Shown piece after piece: positions 10,103 through 21,200 of a DNA stretch of 64,000 nucleotides. How positions within the stretch are numbered: position 1 is the stretch's first letter; the number at the start of each line of letters is the position of its first letter. The notes under the pieces are model-generated. The model was not told where the DNA came from and did no database searches. It saw only the letters and a program-made list of their open reading frames with translations. The stretch is taken from positions 279,697 to 343,696 of the forward strand of contig JAHHIE010000002.1 of NCBI GenBank assembly GCA_019358945.1, in the 5' to 3' direction. The DNA comes from Stenomitos rutilans HA7619-LM2. Lineage in GTDB: Bacteria; Cyanobacteriota; Cyanobacteriia; Leptolyngbyales; Leptolyngbyaceae. The position numbers were made by a program, and so were the translations under genes.

Positions 10103-10951
10103 ATGTTGCCTTCTGCACCCCTACCAACCCAGCGAGTTGCTCTAGTAATCCAATACCTGGGTACTCACTTTCATGGGTGGCAGCGACAGCCGCAGCAGCG
10201 TACCGTTCAGGAAGAGATCGAGACGGTCTTAGAAGCCATTGTAGGGCATGCTGTTCGCCTTCATGCCGCTGGCAGAACTGACTCGGGTGTGCACGCAGCG
10301 GCTCAGGTCGCCCATTTTGACGCTCCTTTACACATTCCGGCTGATCGTTGGGCTTCGATTCTCAACGCGCGGATGCCCAGCGATGTGCTCATCCGCGCCT
10401 CATCTTTGGTTAGCCCAACTTGGCATGCCCGCTTCTCCGCGCTCTGGCGGCGTTATCGTTACACTTTATATACTGATCCCCGCCCCAATTTGTTCATTCG
10501 TCCCTTCGCATGGCACTACTATTATGAACCGCTTGACGAAGTGCTGATCCGGGAGGCGCTATGTCCACTGCTTGGACGGCATCACCTGTCGGCCTTTCAT
10601 CGTGCAGGGTCTGATCGACCTCACTCCTGGGTCAATGTACAGGCAGCAGAATGCAAACGTGATGGCTCACTCGTTTATATTGAAGTCCAGGCAAGTGGCT
10701 TTCTTTACGGCATGATGCGGTTGCTGGTCGGCATGTTGGTGCAAGTAGGGCGTGGGATGCGATCGCCGCTTAGCTTCACTGAAATTTGGGCAACCGAGCA
10801 GCGAGAGCAAGTAAAGTATGCAGCACCCGCTCAGGGATTGTGTTTACTACGGGTTGGCTATCCAGACTTTCCGTTTCCGCCTGAAGTTTGGTACGACACC
10901 CAACCAGCCTTGACCCTCGCAACATTGCCTGAGCGATCGCTGGTAGTTTAA
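10103..10951 (+). CDS. truA: tRNA pseudouridine synthase A
   Basis: Converts uridines 38-40 of the tRNA anticodon arm to pseudouridine. The catalytic Asp lies in AGRTDSGVHAAAQVAHF; the first conserved block is VIQYLGTHFHGWQRQ and the C-terminal one GFLYGMMRLLVGMLVQVGRG. At 282 residues the length is normal. It starts five bases after rplQ. Confidence 0.95.
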   Translation: MLPSAPLPTQRVALVIQYLGTHFHGWQRQPQQRTVQEEIETVLEAIVGHAVRLHAAGRTDSGVHAAAQVAHFDAPLHIPADRWASILNARMPSDVLIRASSLVSPTWHARFSALWRRYRYTLYTDPRPNLFIRPFAWHYYYEPLDEVLIREALCPLLGRHHLSAFHRAGSDRPHSWVNVQAAECKRDGSLVYIEVQASGFLYGMMRLLVGMLVQVGRGMRSPLSFTEIWATEQREQVKYAAPAQGLCLLRVGYPDFPFPPEVWYDTQPALTLATLPERSLVV

Positions 10952-11020
10952 CCACTTTCCTATTTATCAACTCTTTCACGTTTTGCCACTTACTGTTCAA
11001 GCACACGCATAGAGACCGTT

Positions 11021-11476
11021 ATGACCAAGACTTATCTTCCTCCTGTCGATTCGATCGAACGCAAGTGGTACGTCGTTGATGCAGCCGATCAGCGCCTTGG
11101 ACGGCTTGCCACTGAAATTGCGATGGTATTGCGTGGTAAAAATAAGCCCACATTCACGCCTCATCTAGATACAGGCGATTTTGTTATTGTCATCAATGCT
11201 GAGAAAGTTGATGTGACGGGCAGAAAACGTAGCCAGAAGCTTTACCGTCGCCATTCGGGCCGTCCTGGCGGTATGAAAACGGAAACTTTTGCAAAGCTGC
11301 AGGCACGTTTGCCAGAACGCATCATTGAGCAAGCGGTAAAGGGTATGTTGCCTAAAAACGCCTTGGGGCGGCAGCTTTTCACAAAACTCAAAGTTTACGC
11401 CGGATCTGACCATCCGCATCAGGCTCAAATGCCTCAAACCCTAGCCATTCAGACCACTCCAGGAGGACAGCAGTAA
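11021..11476 (+). CDS. rplM: Ribosomal protein L13
   Basis: Early-assembly 50S protein, 151 residues. Conserved blocks are [38 protein letters not shown] and [16 protein letters not shown], with [20 protein letters not shown] near the end. The stop overlaps the rpsI ATG by one base. Confidence 0.97.
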   Translation: MTKTYLPPVDSIERKWYVVDAADQRLGRLATEIAMVLRGKNKPTFTPHLDTGDFVIVINAEKVDVTGRKRSQKLYRRHSGRPGGMKTETFAKLQARLPERIIEQAVKGMLPKNALGRQLFTKLKVYAGSDHPHQAQMPQTLAIQTTPGGQQ

Positions 11477-11886
11477 TGCAAGCTATAGACCAGGGTCGAG
11501 TTGTCTATTTAGGAACTGGCCGTCGGAAATCAGCGGTTGCGCGGGTACGCTTAGTGCCTGGCAATGGACAATTGACCATCAACGGCAAGCCTGGAGATCT
11601 GTATCTTCAGTTCAACGCCGAATATCTGTCTGTTGCTAAAGCGCCTTTGGAGACTCTGGGTCTTGAAGGTGAGTATGACATCCTAGTCAATGCCCACGGT
11701 GGAGGCTTAACTGGACAAGCCGATGCGGTCCGTCTGGGCGTAGCCCGTGCGCTTTGCCAGCTTGATCCTGACAACCGCAAACCTCTAAAGATCGAGGGCT
11801 ATCTGACCCGTGATCCACGCGCGAAAGAACGGAAGAAGTATGGTCTGCGTAAAGCACGTAAAGCACCTCAGTTCTCGAAGCGTTAA
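11476..11886 (+). CDS. rpsI: Ribosomal protein S9
   Basis: 30S head protein whose C-terminal tail reaches the P-site tRNA. It has 136 residues with [20 protein letters not shown] and the terminal signature [20 protein letters not shown] ending FSKR. It starts on the last base of the rplM stop (TAATG). Confidence 0.97.
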   Translation: MQAIDQGRVVYLGTGRRKSAVARVRLVPGNGQLTINGKPGDLYLQFNAEYLSVAKAPLETLGLEGEYDILVNAHGGGLTGQADAVRLGVARALCQLDPDNRKPLKIEGYLTRDPRAKERKKYGLRKARKAPQFSKR

Positions 11887-11984
11887 GAGTTGGTCTTTAG
11901 CGCTCAATGCTTGAGAGCAGCCTGGGACGCTAAAATTGAGTGATAAGACGGTAAGTAATGAGACGGTAAGTTGGAGAGTTAACG

Positions 11985-12242
11985 ATGCCTAAGCCCGATA
12001 TTCACCCCAAGTGGTATCCCGATGCAAAAGTCTACTGCAATGGGGAAGTGGTGATGACCATTGGTTCCACAAAGCCTGAGCTTCACGTAGATGTATGGTC
12101 TGGTAATCATCCGTTTTATACGGGTACGCAAAAAATTATCGACACGGAAGGGCGGGTTGATCGCTTCTTGCGGAAGTACGGCATGCTAGAAGGTGAAGAC
12201 GCAGCAGCAGAGGCGCAACCACAAAAGAAAAAAAGACGGTAG
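11985..12242 (+). CDS. rpmE: Ribosomal protein L31
   Basis: 50S protein in the bridge to the 30S head. The 85 residues begin MPKPDIHPKWYPDAKVYCNG and carry WSGNHPFYTGTQKIIDTEGR. Only one cysteine remains, so this is the form lacking the zinc knuckle. The Lys/Arg-rich tail (QPQKKKRR) is typical of cyanobacteria. Confidence 0.96.
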   Translation: MPKPDIHPKWYPDAKVYCNGEVVMTIGSTKPELHVDVWSGNHPFYTGTQKIIDTEGRVDRFLRKYGMLEGEDAAAEAQPQKKKRR

Positions 12243-12333
12243 ATGTGCTGATTTTAGATTCAGAGCTTTTTGATTGGAGCTTTTAAGATCAAGAGTCAGA
12301 AGTTCAGGCTCTATCTTGAGTTCAGCGTCTTGA

Positions 12334-13485
<1,152 letters not shown>

Positions 13486-13539
13486 GTTTCCGTCACAGCA
13501 TTAGACCTCCTGCGCGAATACTTAAAGGCCTCCTCCCGT

Positions 13540-13588
13540 CCCCCAAGTTTGGGGGAAGCTAAAACTGATGCCCCCCAAATTTGGGGGG
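13540..13588. repeat. Paired C/G-rich palindromes after prfA
   Basis: Two hairpins: CCCCCAAGTTTGGGGG at 13540-13555 (seven-pair stem, two-base loop) and the perfect 18-base palindrome CCCCCCAAATTTGGGGGG at 13571-13588. They may terminate the ribosomal cluster, but no U-run follows, and such words are known as dispersed repeats in cyanobacteria. Confidence 0.65.
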
Positions 13589-14023
13589 ATAGGGGGCAAA
13601 ATCTGATTCATGCAGGAAGTCTATTGTTTCCGGTTGCACGAAACAAGGTCGCCAGATCAGGAAAGCATTGCTCGATCGCTTTTGGTAAACTGGCTTCCAA
13701 AAGCATGCTTTCTAGAAATGCCAACTGCTACACACTGGTTTCTCAACCCGCATAGACAGTAGAGTTTCGTGCTGCTACTGCATACCATTTGGCTTTAGAG
13801 AAGTGGCTGCTTTTTAATCAGTATGATACTTGCCCCATTGTTGCGGTTGGGGAACTAGTTGACGTTCAAACTAGAAGGCTAAACAGGCAACCATGAGTAG
13901 TCTGCGTAAAGCCAGTAACCAGCTTGTGGTTAAGGTGCTCACCGAAGCTGAAATGCCTACAGCACAATGGTTACGTCTGCTAACGTGCTGATCTTAAAAC
14001 AGTACATCGTTTGAGAGGATTGC
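13589..14023. other. Intergenic, no gene supported
   Basis: Leader region of the TIR-WD40 gene. A 32-codon ORF starts at an ATG near 13892 but lacks a ribosome-binding site and recognisable features. GAGAGGATT just before 14024 is the likely ribosome-binding site of the TIR gene. Nothing else is seen. Confidence 0.5.
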
Positions 14024-16837
14024 ATGAGTGACGTTTTCATCTCCTACTCGCGCAAAGATAAGGTGTTTGTGCAAACGCTGCATACAGCCTTGCAAATGCA
14101 GCACCGAGACACCTGGATAGACTGGGAAGACATTCCTCTCACGGCTGATTGGTGGCTTGAGATTCAACGTGGTATCGTAGCAGCCAATGCATTTGTGTTT
14201 GTGATCAGCCCTGACTCGGTTGTTTCAGCGGTCTGTCGGGAAGAAGTTGACTACGCGGTAGAGCACCAGAAGCGCTTAGTCCCGATCGTGCGACGCGAGG
14301 GCTTTGACCCGCAGCAGATTCACCCAGCCCTATCGAAGCACAACTGGCTGTTCTTTCGTGAGCAAGACCCCTTTGAGCAAGCGCTTCAATCGCTGCTTAA
14401 GGCGATCGATACTGACCTGGATTATGTGCGCACTCACACTAGGCTTTTAGAGCGAGCCATTGAGTGGAAGCAGCAAGGGCAAAATGACAGTTACTTGCTA
14501 CGAGGGAGTGACCTGGAAGCAGTGCAACAGTGGCTTGTGCAGAGTTATGCAAAAGACCCACAGCCAACGGCATTGCAGCGTGCTTATCTGGATACCAGCC
14601 ATCAGGCTGAAACGCTTCGACAACGGGCAGAAATCAAACGACAGCGCCTTGCACTCATCAGTGGGGCGGTTGGCTTGGCGATCGTGGCTGGTTTAGCTGT
14701 GAAGACCTTTCAAGAATCAACGTTTGCCACGCTGCGAGAAAAATCTGCCGAGTCAAAAAATCTGTTGTCTACGCAGCCAGCGGGTGCTTTAATGCTAGCG
14801 CTTCAGGCGACAGGGCTGAATTTAAGCAGAAAGATATTTACCGGACAGGTGCTAGATCCAGTACAGTCTAGCCTTTTGAGCGCGATCGCGCTGAACCAGG
14901 AACAAGCCGTCTTGCTGGGGCATACCGATGTGGTAAACGCGGTAGCAATGAGTCCTGATGGACATTTCATTGTCAGCGGTAGCGATGATCAAACGCTGCG
15001 CCTGTGGACTCGTGAAGGACAGCCGATCGGTGAACCGCTCCAGGGACATACAGACCCTGTAAGCACTGTGGCAGTCAGCCCCAACAGTCAATACATCATC
15101 AGTGGCAGTGTGGATGGTACGCTTCGGCTATGGGATGTGCAACGCCGCACCAGCCGTCCCTTTAAAGGACACAAAAGCAATGTGTTGGCGGTTGCGTTTA
15201 GTCCCGATGGTCAGACGATTACCAGCAGTGGGAAGGATCAGACGGTACGCTTATGGGATCTCCAGGGAAACCCCATTGGGCAAGCGTTTACACGCCATAC
15301 TGCACCAGTGACAGCAGTTGCATTCAGTCCGGATGGGCAGACGATCGCCAGCGGCAGTGAAGCCAGCGTACTGCTGCTCTCAAATCTTAAAGGCAACGCG
15401 ATCGGCCAACCCTTTAGGGGACACAAGCGGGCCATTAGCACTGTTGCCTTTAGTCCCGATGGGCAGATGATCGTGAGCGGCAGCACAGATAAAACGATCC
15501 GCCTTTGGAACCGTCGCGGACAGGCGATCGGCGATCCGTTTCAGGGCAATCAGAATATGATTATGTCTCTGGCGGTGAGCGCTGATGGGCGCACGATCAT
15601 CAGTGGTGGGCATGACAACGAAGTACGACAGTGGAATTGGCAAGGGCAGCAGCTAGGTGCACCCCTAAGAGGACACACTGCCTGGGTTACATCGGTTGCC
15701 ATCAGTGCCGACGGTCAAACAATCGTCAGCGGGGCGAATGACAATACGGTGCGACTCTGGCATCCGCAAAGCTATACCGCCGGGGAAGTTTTTCTGAGTA
15801 AGTCTACAGCATCCCAACGGCGCGTTGAGGTGGTTGCCTTCGATCAGCAAGCTCAGACCAAACTTAGCGTGAGTGAAGACGGGCTGCTACGCATCTGGAA
15901 AACTTCTGGTGAACCTCTGACCATCCCGCTACAGGCTTACAAAGAGAATGTCTTTCCAGAAACGGCAGCCGCTAAAGATCACTACGGAACTCTGGTCGTT
16001 CCAGCGGCCTTTAGTCCAAATGGTCAACTGATCGCTACAGGCGGTGCTGACCGAACAATACGGCTATGGAATCTGCAAGGGCAGGCGATCGGCACCCCCT
16101 TTCGAGGACTGACGGCGGTTGCGACATCGTTGAGCTTTAGCCCCGATGGTCAAACCCTGGTGAGCGGCAGTGATGATGGCACGATTCGACGCTGGAATTT
16201 GCAAGGGCAATTACTGGGTTCACTCCTACAGGGACATACTGGGGCAGTCACCGCGATCGCCTTTAGTCCTGATGGGCAGTTGCTTGTCAGCGGTAGCCGC
16301 GATCACACTGTACGCCTATGGGATCAATCAGGAAAGCCTGTGAGACAATCCTTTCAGCATCAAGATGAAATTAGAGCCGTGCTTTTTACCCCCGACAGTC
16401 ACTCCATCATCAGCGGCAGTAATGATGGTACGATTCGACGCTGGAGCTTGCAAGGGGAACCGCTGTCCCAACCCTTCCGAGGTCATTCCGGTTGGGTCAG
16501 TGCGCTTGCCATCAGCCCTGATGGACAAATGATTGCTAGCGGCAGTTGGGATGAAACAGTACGTCTGTGGAATTTGCAAGGTCAACCATTAGGTGAACCT
16601 CTAGGAGGCTACGCGGACTTTGTAACGACGCTCGTCTTTAGCCCTGATAGCCGTTCACTGCTCACGGGTAGTGCAGATAGCAATCTGCGCCTATGGCATG
16701 TAGGCAAATGGTCTGAATGGCTAACAACAGCCTGTGAACAAATGAAAGCCGTGGCAAATGATCCAATCTACCTCCCCTCTAGAGTAAAAGAGGATGCAGC
16801 ACGCACCTGCCAGCGGTATGCCTCCCGGCCACACTAA
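14024..16837 (+). CDS. TIR domain - transmembrane - WD40 double-propeller protein
   Basis: Probable membrane-anchored TIR effector/sensor of 937 residues. Residues 1-130 form a TIR_2-type fold starting MSDVFISYSRKDKVFVQTLH; Glu74 in CREEVDYAV aligns by eye with the catalytic Glu of NAD-cleaving TIRs such as SARM1. Charged helices follow, then one membrane segment at about 208-228 (LALISGAVGLAIVAGLAV). From about 300 to 910 I count roughly 14 WD40 units (GHTDVVNAVAMSPDG... and WD/LW ends), two of them degenerate, enough for two seven-bladed propellers. It stands alone, with no obvious partner. NADase activity and a role in signalling or defence are inference. Confidence 0.88.
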   Translation: MSDVFISYSRKDKVFVQTLHTALQMQHRDTWIDWEDIPLTADWWLEIQRGIVAANAFVFVISPDSVVSAVCREEVDYAVEHQKRLVPIVRREGFDPQQIHPALSKHNWLFFREQDPFEQALQSLLKAIDTDLDYVRTHTRLLERAIEWKQQGQNDSYLLRGSDLEAVQQWLVQSYAKDPQPTALQRAYLDTSHQAETLRQRAEIKRQRLALISGAVGLAIVAGLAVKTFQESTFATLREKSAESKNLLSTQPAGALMLALQATGLNLSRKIFTGQVLDPVQSSLLSAIALNQEQAVLLGHTDVVNAVAMSPDGHFIVSGSDDQTLRLWTREGQPIGEPLQGHTDPVSTVAVSPNSQYIISGSVDGTLRLWDVQRRTSRPFKGHKSNVLAVAFSPDGQTITSSGKDQTVRLWDLQGNPIGQAFTRHTAPVTAVAFSPDGQTIASGSEASVLLLSNLKGNAIGQPFRGHKRAISTVAFSPDGQMIVSGSTDKTIRLWNRRGQAIGDPFQGNQNMIMSLAVSADGRTIISGGHDNEVRQWNWQGQQLGAPLRGHTAWVTSVAISADGQTIVSGANDNTVRLWHPQSYTAGEVFLSKSTASQRRVEVVAFDQQAQTKLSVSEDGLLRIWKTSGEPLTIPLQAYKENVFPETAAAKDHYGTLVVPAAFSPNGQLIATGGADRTIRLWNLQGQAIGTPFRGLTAVATSLSFSPDGQTLVSGSDDGTIRRWNLQGQLLGSLLQGHTGAVTAIAFSPDGQLLVSGSRDHTVRLWDQSGKPVRQSFQHQDEIRAVLFTPDSHSIISGSNDGTIRRWSLQGEPLSQPFRGHSGWVSALAISPDGQMIASGSWDETVRLWNLQGQPLGEPLGGYADFVTTLVFSPDSRSLLTGSADSNLRLWHVGKWSEWLTTACEQMKAVANDPIYLPSRVKEDAARTCQRYASRPH

Positions 16838-16874
16838 TGCTTTACACAATTCATGCCGATGCCCTTCGTACATC

Positions 16875-16889
16875 AACCTCGGAGGTTTT
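16875..16889 (+). terminator. Weak hairpin-plus-T site after the TIR-WD40 gene
   Basis: AACCT CGG AGGTT is followed by TTC, 37 bases after the stop. The stem is only five pairs and the T-run is short, so this is tentative. The rest of the gap to 17051 shows nothing. Confidence 0.3.
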
Positions 16890-17051
16890 CACCAGCATCA
16901 GGCATCGTAACAAAACGTAGTTGCTAAACCTCCGACGTTCTGGTCAGAATACGTAAGTTCTCATCAACTGAGCGGGTAAGCATTTGCTAAACTTTAGGCT
17001 TCAGCGATCGAAGCAAAACGGCGCAAGCATTGGTATGGGAGGAATCGTGGC

Positions 17052-18365
17052 GTGGAAAAACCCACGATCGAACAGCAGGAACACAATATACGACCAGACG
17101 CAGAGCTGCAAAAGCAGCACTCCAGCGATTGGTTATGGCGGTTTTGGTTGGCAGTACCGCTTTATCCTTACAGTCAGCGACGAACACTGCGTACAGAGGT
17201 GATTAGAGACACGCTCTGGACATTTGACCAGATTCAGGGCATCTTCTACGTGGTGGTGCCCATTCGGATGACGATCGTCAAGCTTGAGACAGGCGGCCTT
17301 CTAGTCTACGCACCCGTAGCGCCCACTCCAGAATGCTTGCGGCTCGTGAACGAATTAGTCGCAGTGCATGGCGACGTAAAGTACATCATTTTACCTACCA
17401 TTTCGGGGATTGAACATAAGGTCTTCGTCGGGCCATTTGCTCGCCAATTTTCTCATGCTCAAGTGTTTGTGGCCCCCCACCAGTGGAGCTTTCCCCTGAA
17501 CCTGCCACTAAGTTGGCTGGGTTTGCCTGCCAAACGTACACACGCGCTTCCAGATGACAGCCGCAAGGCTCCATTTGCAGATGAGTTTGATTACGCCATT
17601 CTAGGGCCGATCGCCCTTGGGCCAGGACAGTTTGAAGAAGTGGCCTTTTTCCATCGACAAACGCGCACCTTACTCGTTACCGACTCGATCGTCTCCATTC
17701 CTGCTGAACCACCCGCGATCGTGCAGTTAGATCCCTATCCACTGCTCTTTCACGCCAGAGAGTGTGCAGCAGATGTCGTCGTAGACACTCCTGCTCATCG
17801 CCGCAAAGGATGGCAGCGTATTGCACTTTTTACACTCTTTTTTCAACCCAGCGTGTTGTCTGTAATGAGTTTGAAGCAGACGATCGCGAACGCCTTGAAC
17901 GCCGCCGATCGCTCCAAAAAAGCCTATTTCGGGCTGTTTCCGTTTCAATGGCACGATAATTGGCCGCGATCGTTCAAAGCTTTACGGGGCAATGGACGCT
18001 TGCTAGTCGCCCCTGTTCTGCAAACCTTGATTCTTAATCGAGCACCAAAAGAAACGCTCGATTGGGCAGATATCCTTACTCAGTGGGCGTTTCAGCAAAT
18101 TATTCCCTGTCATTTTGATGCGCCTATTCAGGCAGACCCACAGCAATTCCGACAGGCGTTTGCGTTCTTAGAACAGGCTCCTGCAATTGGCGAAGGGATG
18201 ACCAGAAACGACGCTCAATTCCTGCCTGAAGAGGACTTTGCCCTGCTTAGAGATCTCGATGAAACCTTGAATCGCCTCGGTATCGTACCACCAGCGAAAG
18301 AGAAGGTCAGTCGACAAATGAGAAGTTTTGGTAAAGCTGAACCGTTTGCGGAGCCGCTAAGCTAG
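17052..18365 (+). CDS. DUF4336 domain protein
   Basis: Cyanobacterial/plastid-type protein of 437 residues with start GTG at 17052. It matches from memory the DUF4336 pattern: YPYSQRRTLRTEVIRDTLWT, then RMTIVKLETGGLLVYAPVAP and VAVHGDVKYIILPTISGIEH, resembling a metallo-beta-lactamase-like fold lacking an obvious full HxHxDH site. The biochemical role is unknown. It is soluble-looking, with a distinctive ALNAADRSKKAYFGLFPF segment. No clear operon partner. Confidence 0.75.
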   Translation: MEKPTIEQQEHNIRPDAELQKQHSSDWLWRFWLAVPLYPYSQRRTLRTEVIRDTLWTFDQIQGIFYVVVPIRMTIVKLETGGLLVYAPVAPTPECLRLVNELVAVHGDVKYIILPTISGIEHKVFVGPFARQFSHAQVFVAPHQWSFPLNLPLSWLGLPAKRTHALPDDSRKAPFADEFDYAILGPIALGPGQFEEVAFFHRQTRTLLVTDSIVSIPAEPPAIVQLDPYPLLFHARECAADVVVDTPAHRRKGWQRIALFTLFFQPSVLSVMSLKQTIANALNAADRSKKAYFGLFPFQWHDNWPRSFKALRGNGRLLVAPVLQTLILNRAPKETLDWADILTQWAFQQIIPCHFDAPIQADPQQFRQAFAFLEQAPAIGEGMTRNDAQFLPEEDFALLRDLDETLNRLGIVPPAKEKVSRQMRSFGKAEPFAEPLS

Positions 18366-18491
18366 GCTTTTGGCGTGAATGATTTTGGTGGTGGATGCAT
18401 CCTGATCGAGGCAAGAACCGAGCAGCGAGCCGAGCGAGTGTAAAACTCGTTTGACACATGCTGCGGATTGCCTTACCCATCGTCTGCGTAG

Positions 18492-18671
18492 CTAGGCATC
18501 AATCGTGGAAGGCAGCGATGGTGCTTCGTAACGAGTACCACCTCCTAAACGCCGCCCTGGAATGCCATCGTGATTTGCAGTCATAAAAATTGTGACAAAA
18601 GCATTAGCTCCGAATGTCACAACAAGGAACACCAACGTCGTTGCGATCGCAGACATAAAAAGCAGCCCCAA
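18492..18671 (-). CDS. Small single-span membrane protein, unknown
   Basis: A 59-residue reading from TTG at 18671, which has GAGG eight bases upstream (18680-18683), or 54 residues from ATG at 18656. One hydrophobic span (SAIATTLVFLVVTFGANAFV) is followed by a polar tail with GIPGRRLGGGTRYEAPS. RxGGGTR tails occur in other cyanobacterial exported proteins. It is below usual ORF cut-offs. Function unknown; it lies alone, convergent with the DUF4336 gene. Confidence 0.5.
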   Translation of the reverse strand: MGLLFMSAIATTLVFLVVTFGANAFVTIFMTANHDGIPGRRLGGGTRYEAPSLPSTIDA

Positions 18672-18853
18672 TGAAATGTCCTCAGATTCTAGGGGGAGTA
18701 TAAATTTTGCGTAAAGTTAAATGTGACAGTCACCAAGTTGTCATTTTTCTCTAGTCAGTTCATAGAATAGAGCGTGCTAGAAAAGCTGTTTACGATCAAC
18801 TGTCAATGGTTAGCTCTTTTTCACTCACAATCGATCCTCTGACTAAGAGCCGC

Positions 18854-20854
18854 TTACTGCTCCTCAAGTGCTACGCCAGTTTGAATCGCCCACAAGCTAG
18901 CGTAAATGCTGTGTTTCTTTAGCAACGTTTCGTGATTGCCAGATTCCACCAGTTTGCCGTGATCCATTACGTAGATACAGTGGGCATTCCGCACGGTTGA
19001 TAGTCGATGAGCGATCGCAATGGTGGTACGACCCACCGTAATGCGTTCCAGCGATCGCTGAATAGCTGCCTCTGTTTCGTTATCCACTGCAGACGTTGCT
19101 TCATCTAGAATCAAAATCGGCGGATCTTTCAAAATGGCACGAGCGATCGCCAGCCGTTGCCGTTGTCCACCCGAAAGCTTTTGCCCTCGTTCGCCCACAA
19201 TGGTGTCGTAGCCTTGCGGCAATTGCTGGATAAACTCATGCGCCTCAGCAATCTCAGCCGCAGCTCTAACCTCAGCCGGAGTTGCCTTAAAGCTTCCGTA
19301 AGCAATGTTCTCTGCTACCGTGCCGTGAAATAAAAACACATCCTGATTCACCCATCCGATCGCCCGTCGCAGCGATTGCAGTTCCAATTCCCGTAGATCC
19401 ACACCGTCCAGTATGATCGTTCCAGCTTGCACTTCGTAGAGTCGCAGCAGCAGTTTTACCAGCGTACTTTTGCCTGATCCCGTTGCGCCTACGATCGCCG
19501 TCGTTTTACCTGCTGGAATGTGCAACGACAACTCTTCAATCACAGGTTGACGATCGGTGTAAGCAAAGGTCACATCACGAAAGTAGATATCACCTTGAAT
19601 CGGAGTGGTCGGTTCTGAATGGTTCATTGTTGGGATGCGTGACCACTCACCGCTAGCGTTTCCCTTTCCATTCGCATTATTGTCCTGAAAAGCTGCTGGC
19701 TGCTGGCTGCTGGCTGACTGCTGGCTCCCCACCAACAAATGTCCCGAATGAATCGCGATCGGCGTATCCAGCAAATCCATCACCCGCTTTGTCGAAGCCA
19801 TTGCCCGCTGATATAAATCACAGGTTTCACCGAGACGAGTCAGCGGCCACAACAGCGATTGGGTCAAGAAAATCAACACGCTATAGCTACCGACAGAAAG
19901 TCTACCTGCGATCGCCAGTTGCCCCCCGTAAAGCAGCGTTGCCAAAAAACCTATCAAGACAAGAATGCGAATTAAGGGAACAAACGCGGCGCTGAGGGCG
20001 ATCGCGCGTTGGTTGCTCCGACGATACGCCTCACTATCATGGGCAATCCGCTGCGTTTCATATGCCTCTGTTGCAAAGCTTTTAATCGTCGTAATGCCGC
20101 TCAAGTTATTGGACAGACGACCGTTGAGTAAACTCACCTTCTCGCGCATATCAGCATAGCGTGGAGCCAAACGTCGCTGAAAGATCACCGATCCCCATAC
20201 AATCAGCGGCATTGGCAGCATTGCCATCCAGGCCACGCTGGGAGCCAAAATAAAGAACACACTACCAATAATGATGACAGTCGTGCTGACCTGCAAAATG
20301 TCATTCGCGCCGCCGTTCAAAAAGCGCTCTAGCTGGTTGATATCGTCATTGAGAATCGATAGCAAGCCACCTGTACTGCGCTCTTCAAAATAAGCCAGTT
20401 CTAATTCTTGTAAGTGAGCGTAGGCATCGAGCCGCAAGTTGTGCTGAATATTTTGCGCCAGGTTACGCCACAGGCGATCGTAAGCATACTGAAACGTTGA
20501 CTCTAACCCCCAAATGCAGAACGTTAGGACTGAGAGAATCAGCAGCTGCGTAAACAGATCTTTGATACCGAAGCGACCAAGTACCGAGTTTTGCTGCTGT
20601 ACAACGATATCAACCGCCGTACCGATCAGTGCCGAAGGAGCCAGGTCAAAGACTTTATTGAGAATCGAGCAGGCGATCGCCCAGCGAGTGTGCTGATGGT
20701 AGCGCTGCCCATAATCCAGCAGGCGTTTGAGTGAATGCGCGTTCTGCCAATGACGGTTTTGAGTAGAAGTCGTTGAGTGCGACTGGCGAGAGCCTGCGAT
20801 CGCGTCCTGTGAGTTCGCTTTCTGAGAAGAGGGACGAGCAGTAAACCGAGCCAA
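18854..20854 (-). CDS. ABC exporter, fused permease and ATPase
   Basis: Half-transporter of the MsbA/HepA-like type B exporter family, about 666 residues. The N-terminal half has about six membrane spans ([20 protein letters not shown] onward). The C-terminal ATPase has Walker [11 protein letters not shown]-loop VNQDVFLF, signature [14 protein letters not shown], Walker [10 protein letters not shown] and the H-loop [11 protein letters not shown] at 20854 with GAGG six bases upstream is the preferred start; a TTG at 20896 adds 14 residues. Between membrane and ATPase domains (about residues 377-420) lies an odd Ser/Gln/Asn-rich linker partly encoded by a CTGCTGG heptamer array. Substrate unknown. 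Confidence 0.92.
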   Translation of the reverse strand: MARFTARPSSQKANSQDAIAGSRQSHSTTSTQNRHWQNAHSLKRLLDYGQRYHQHTRWAIACSILNKVFDLAPSALIGTAVDIVVQQQNSVLGRFGIKDLFTQLLILSVLTFCIWGLESTFQYAYDRLWRNLAQNIQHNLRLDAYAHLQELELAYFEERSTGGLLSILNDDINQLERFLNGGANDILQVSTTVIIIGSVFFILAPSVAWMAMLPMPLIVWGSVIFQRRLAPRYADMREKVSLLNGRLSNNLSGITTIKSFATEAYETQRIAHDSEAYRRSNQRAIALSAAFVPLIRILVLIGFLATLLYGGQLAIAGRLSVGSYSVLIFLTQSLLWPLTRLGETCDLYQRAMASTKRVMDLLDTPIAIHSGHLLVGSQQSASSQQPAAFQDNNANGKGNASGEWSRIPTMNHSEPTTPIQGDIYFRDVTFAYTDRQPVIEELSLHIPAGKTTAIVGATGSGKSTLVKLLLRLYEVQAGTIILDGVDLRELELQSLRRAIGWVNQDVFLFHGTVAENIAYGSFKATPAEVRAAAEIAEAHEFIQQLPQGYDTIVGERGQKLSGGQRQRLAIARAILKDPPILILDEATSAVDNETEAAIQRSLERITVGRTTIAIAHRLSTVRNAHCIYVMDHGKLVESGNHETLLKKHSIYASLWAIQTGVALEEQ
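19693..19724. repeat. CTGCTGG heptamer array inside the ABC exporter gene
   Basis: Three perfect CTGCTGG heptamers plus CTGACTG CTGG, encoding [11 protein letters not shown] on the minus strand. The array sits exactly in the inter-domain linker. The same CTG/CAGC vocabulary occurs in intergenic repeats at 3662, 37500 and 52770. Confidence 0.8.
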
Positions 20855-20918
20855 AACAGACCTCGCAGCAGAATGGTTGATGCAATAGACTGCCAACCAC
20901 TCTAGCTAACTTTCCACC

Positions 20919-21200
20919 CTAATGTGCTCCACACCAGTCAGGACACTCACTTTCACGCTCCCAACCGTAGGGATGAAATCCACAAATTAGCGGCGTGCGA
21001 GCTTCACGGCTGTACCCATACGTCACACCGTGATAGTTTGTACAGCCAGTACATGGTTTCGGTCGGGTGGGGGCCACATCAGTAAAGCCTAGTTGCGATC
21101 GTAGAATATGCCGTTTACTCTCCTGCCGATGCCACTTGGCATGATCAGCTTTCCGAAACAGATAATGAATCTTCCCAAACGGGTACTGCACAGAGTCCAT
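20919..21200 (-). CDS. Small Cys/His protein, conserved-looking, unknown
   Basis: A 93-residue protein from ATG at 21200. The second half is rich in potential metal ligands: KPCTGCTNYHGVTYGYSREA, then LICGFHPYGWERESECPDWCG. A CxGCxxYHG ... CxxHPxG ... CPDW pattern is one I recall from small cyanobacterial hypothetical proteins, consistent with zinc binding. No function can be assigned. It lies upstream of, and could be co-transcribed with, the ABC exporter. Confidence 0.7.
   Translation of the reverse strand: MDSVQYPFGKIHYLFRKADHAKWHRQESKRHILRSQLGFTDVAPTRPKPCTGCTNYHGVTYGYSREARTPLICGFHPYGWERESECPDWCGAH

Noticed and set aside
13892..13990. 32-codon ORF upstream of the TIR-WD40 gene
   Set aside because: No ribosome-binding site and no coding-like composition; length is within chance expectation.
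18700..18790. Sigma-70-like promoter on the plus strand (TTGTCA then TAGAAT)
   Set aside because: The spacer is 19 bases and it would only transcribe antisense to the ABC exporter, so support is too weak.
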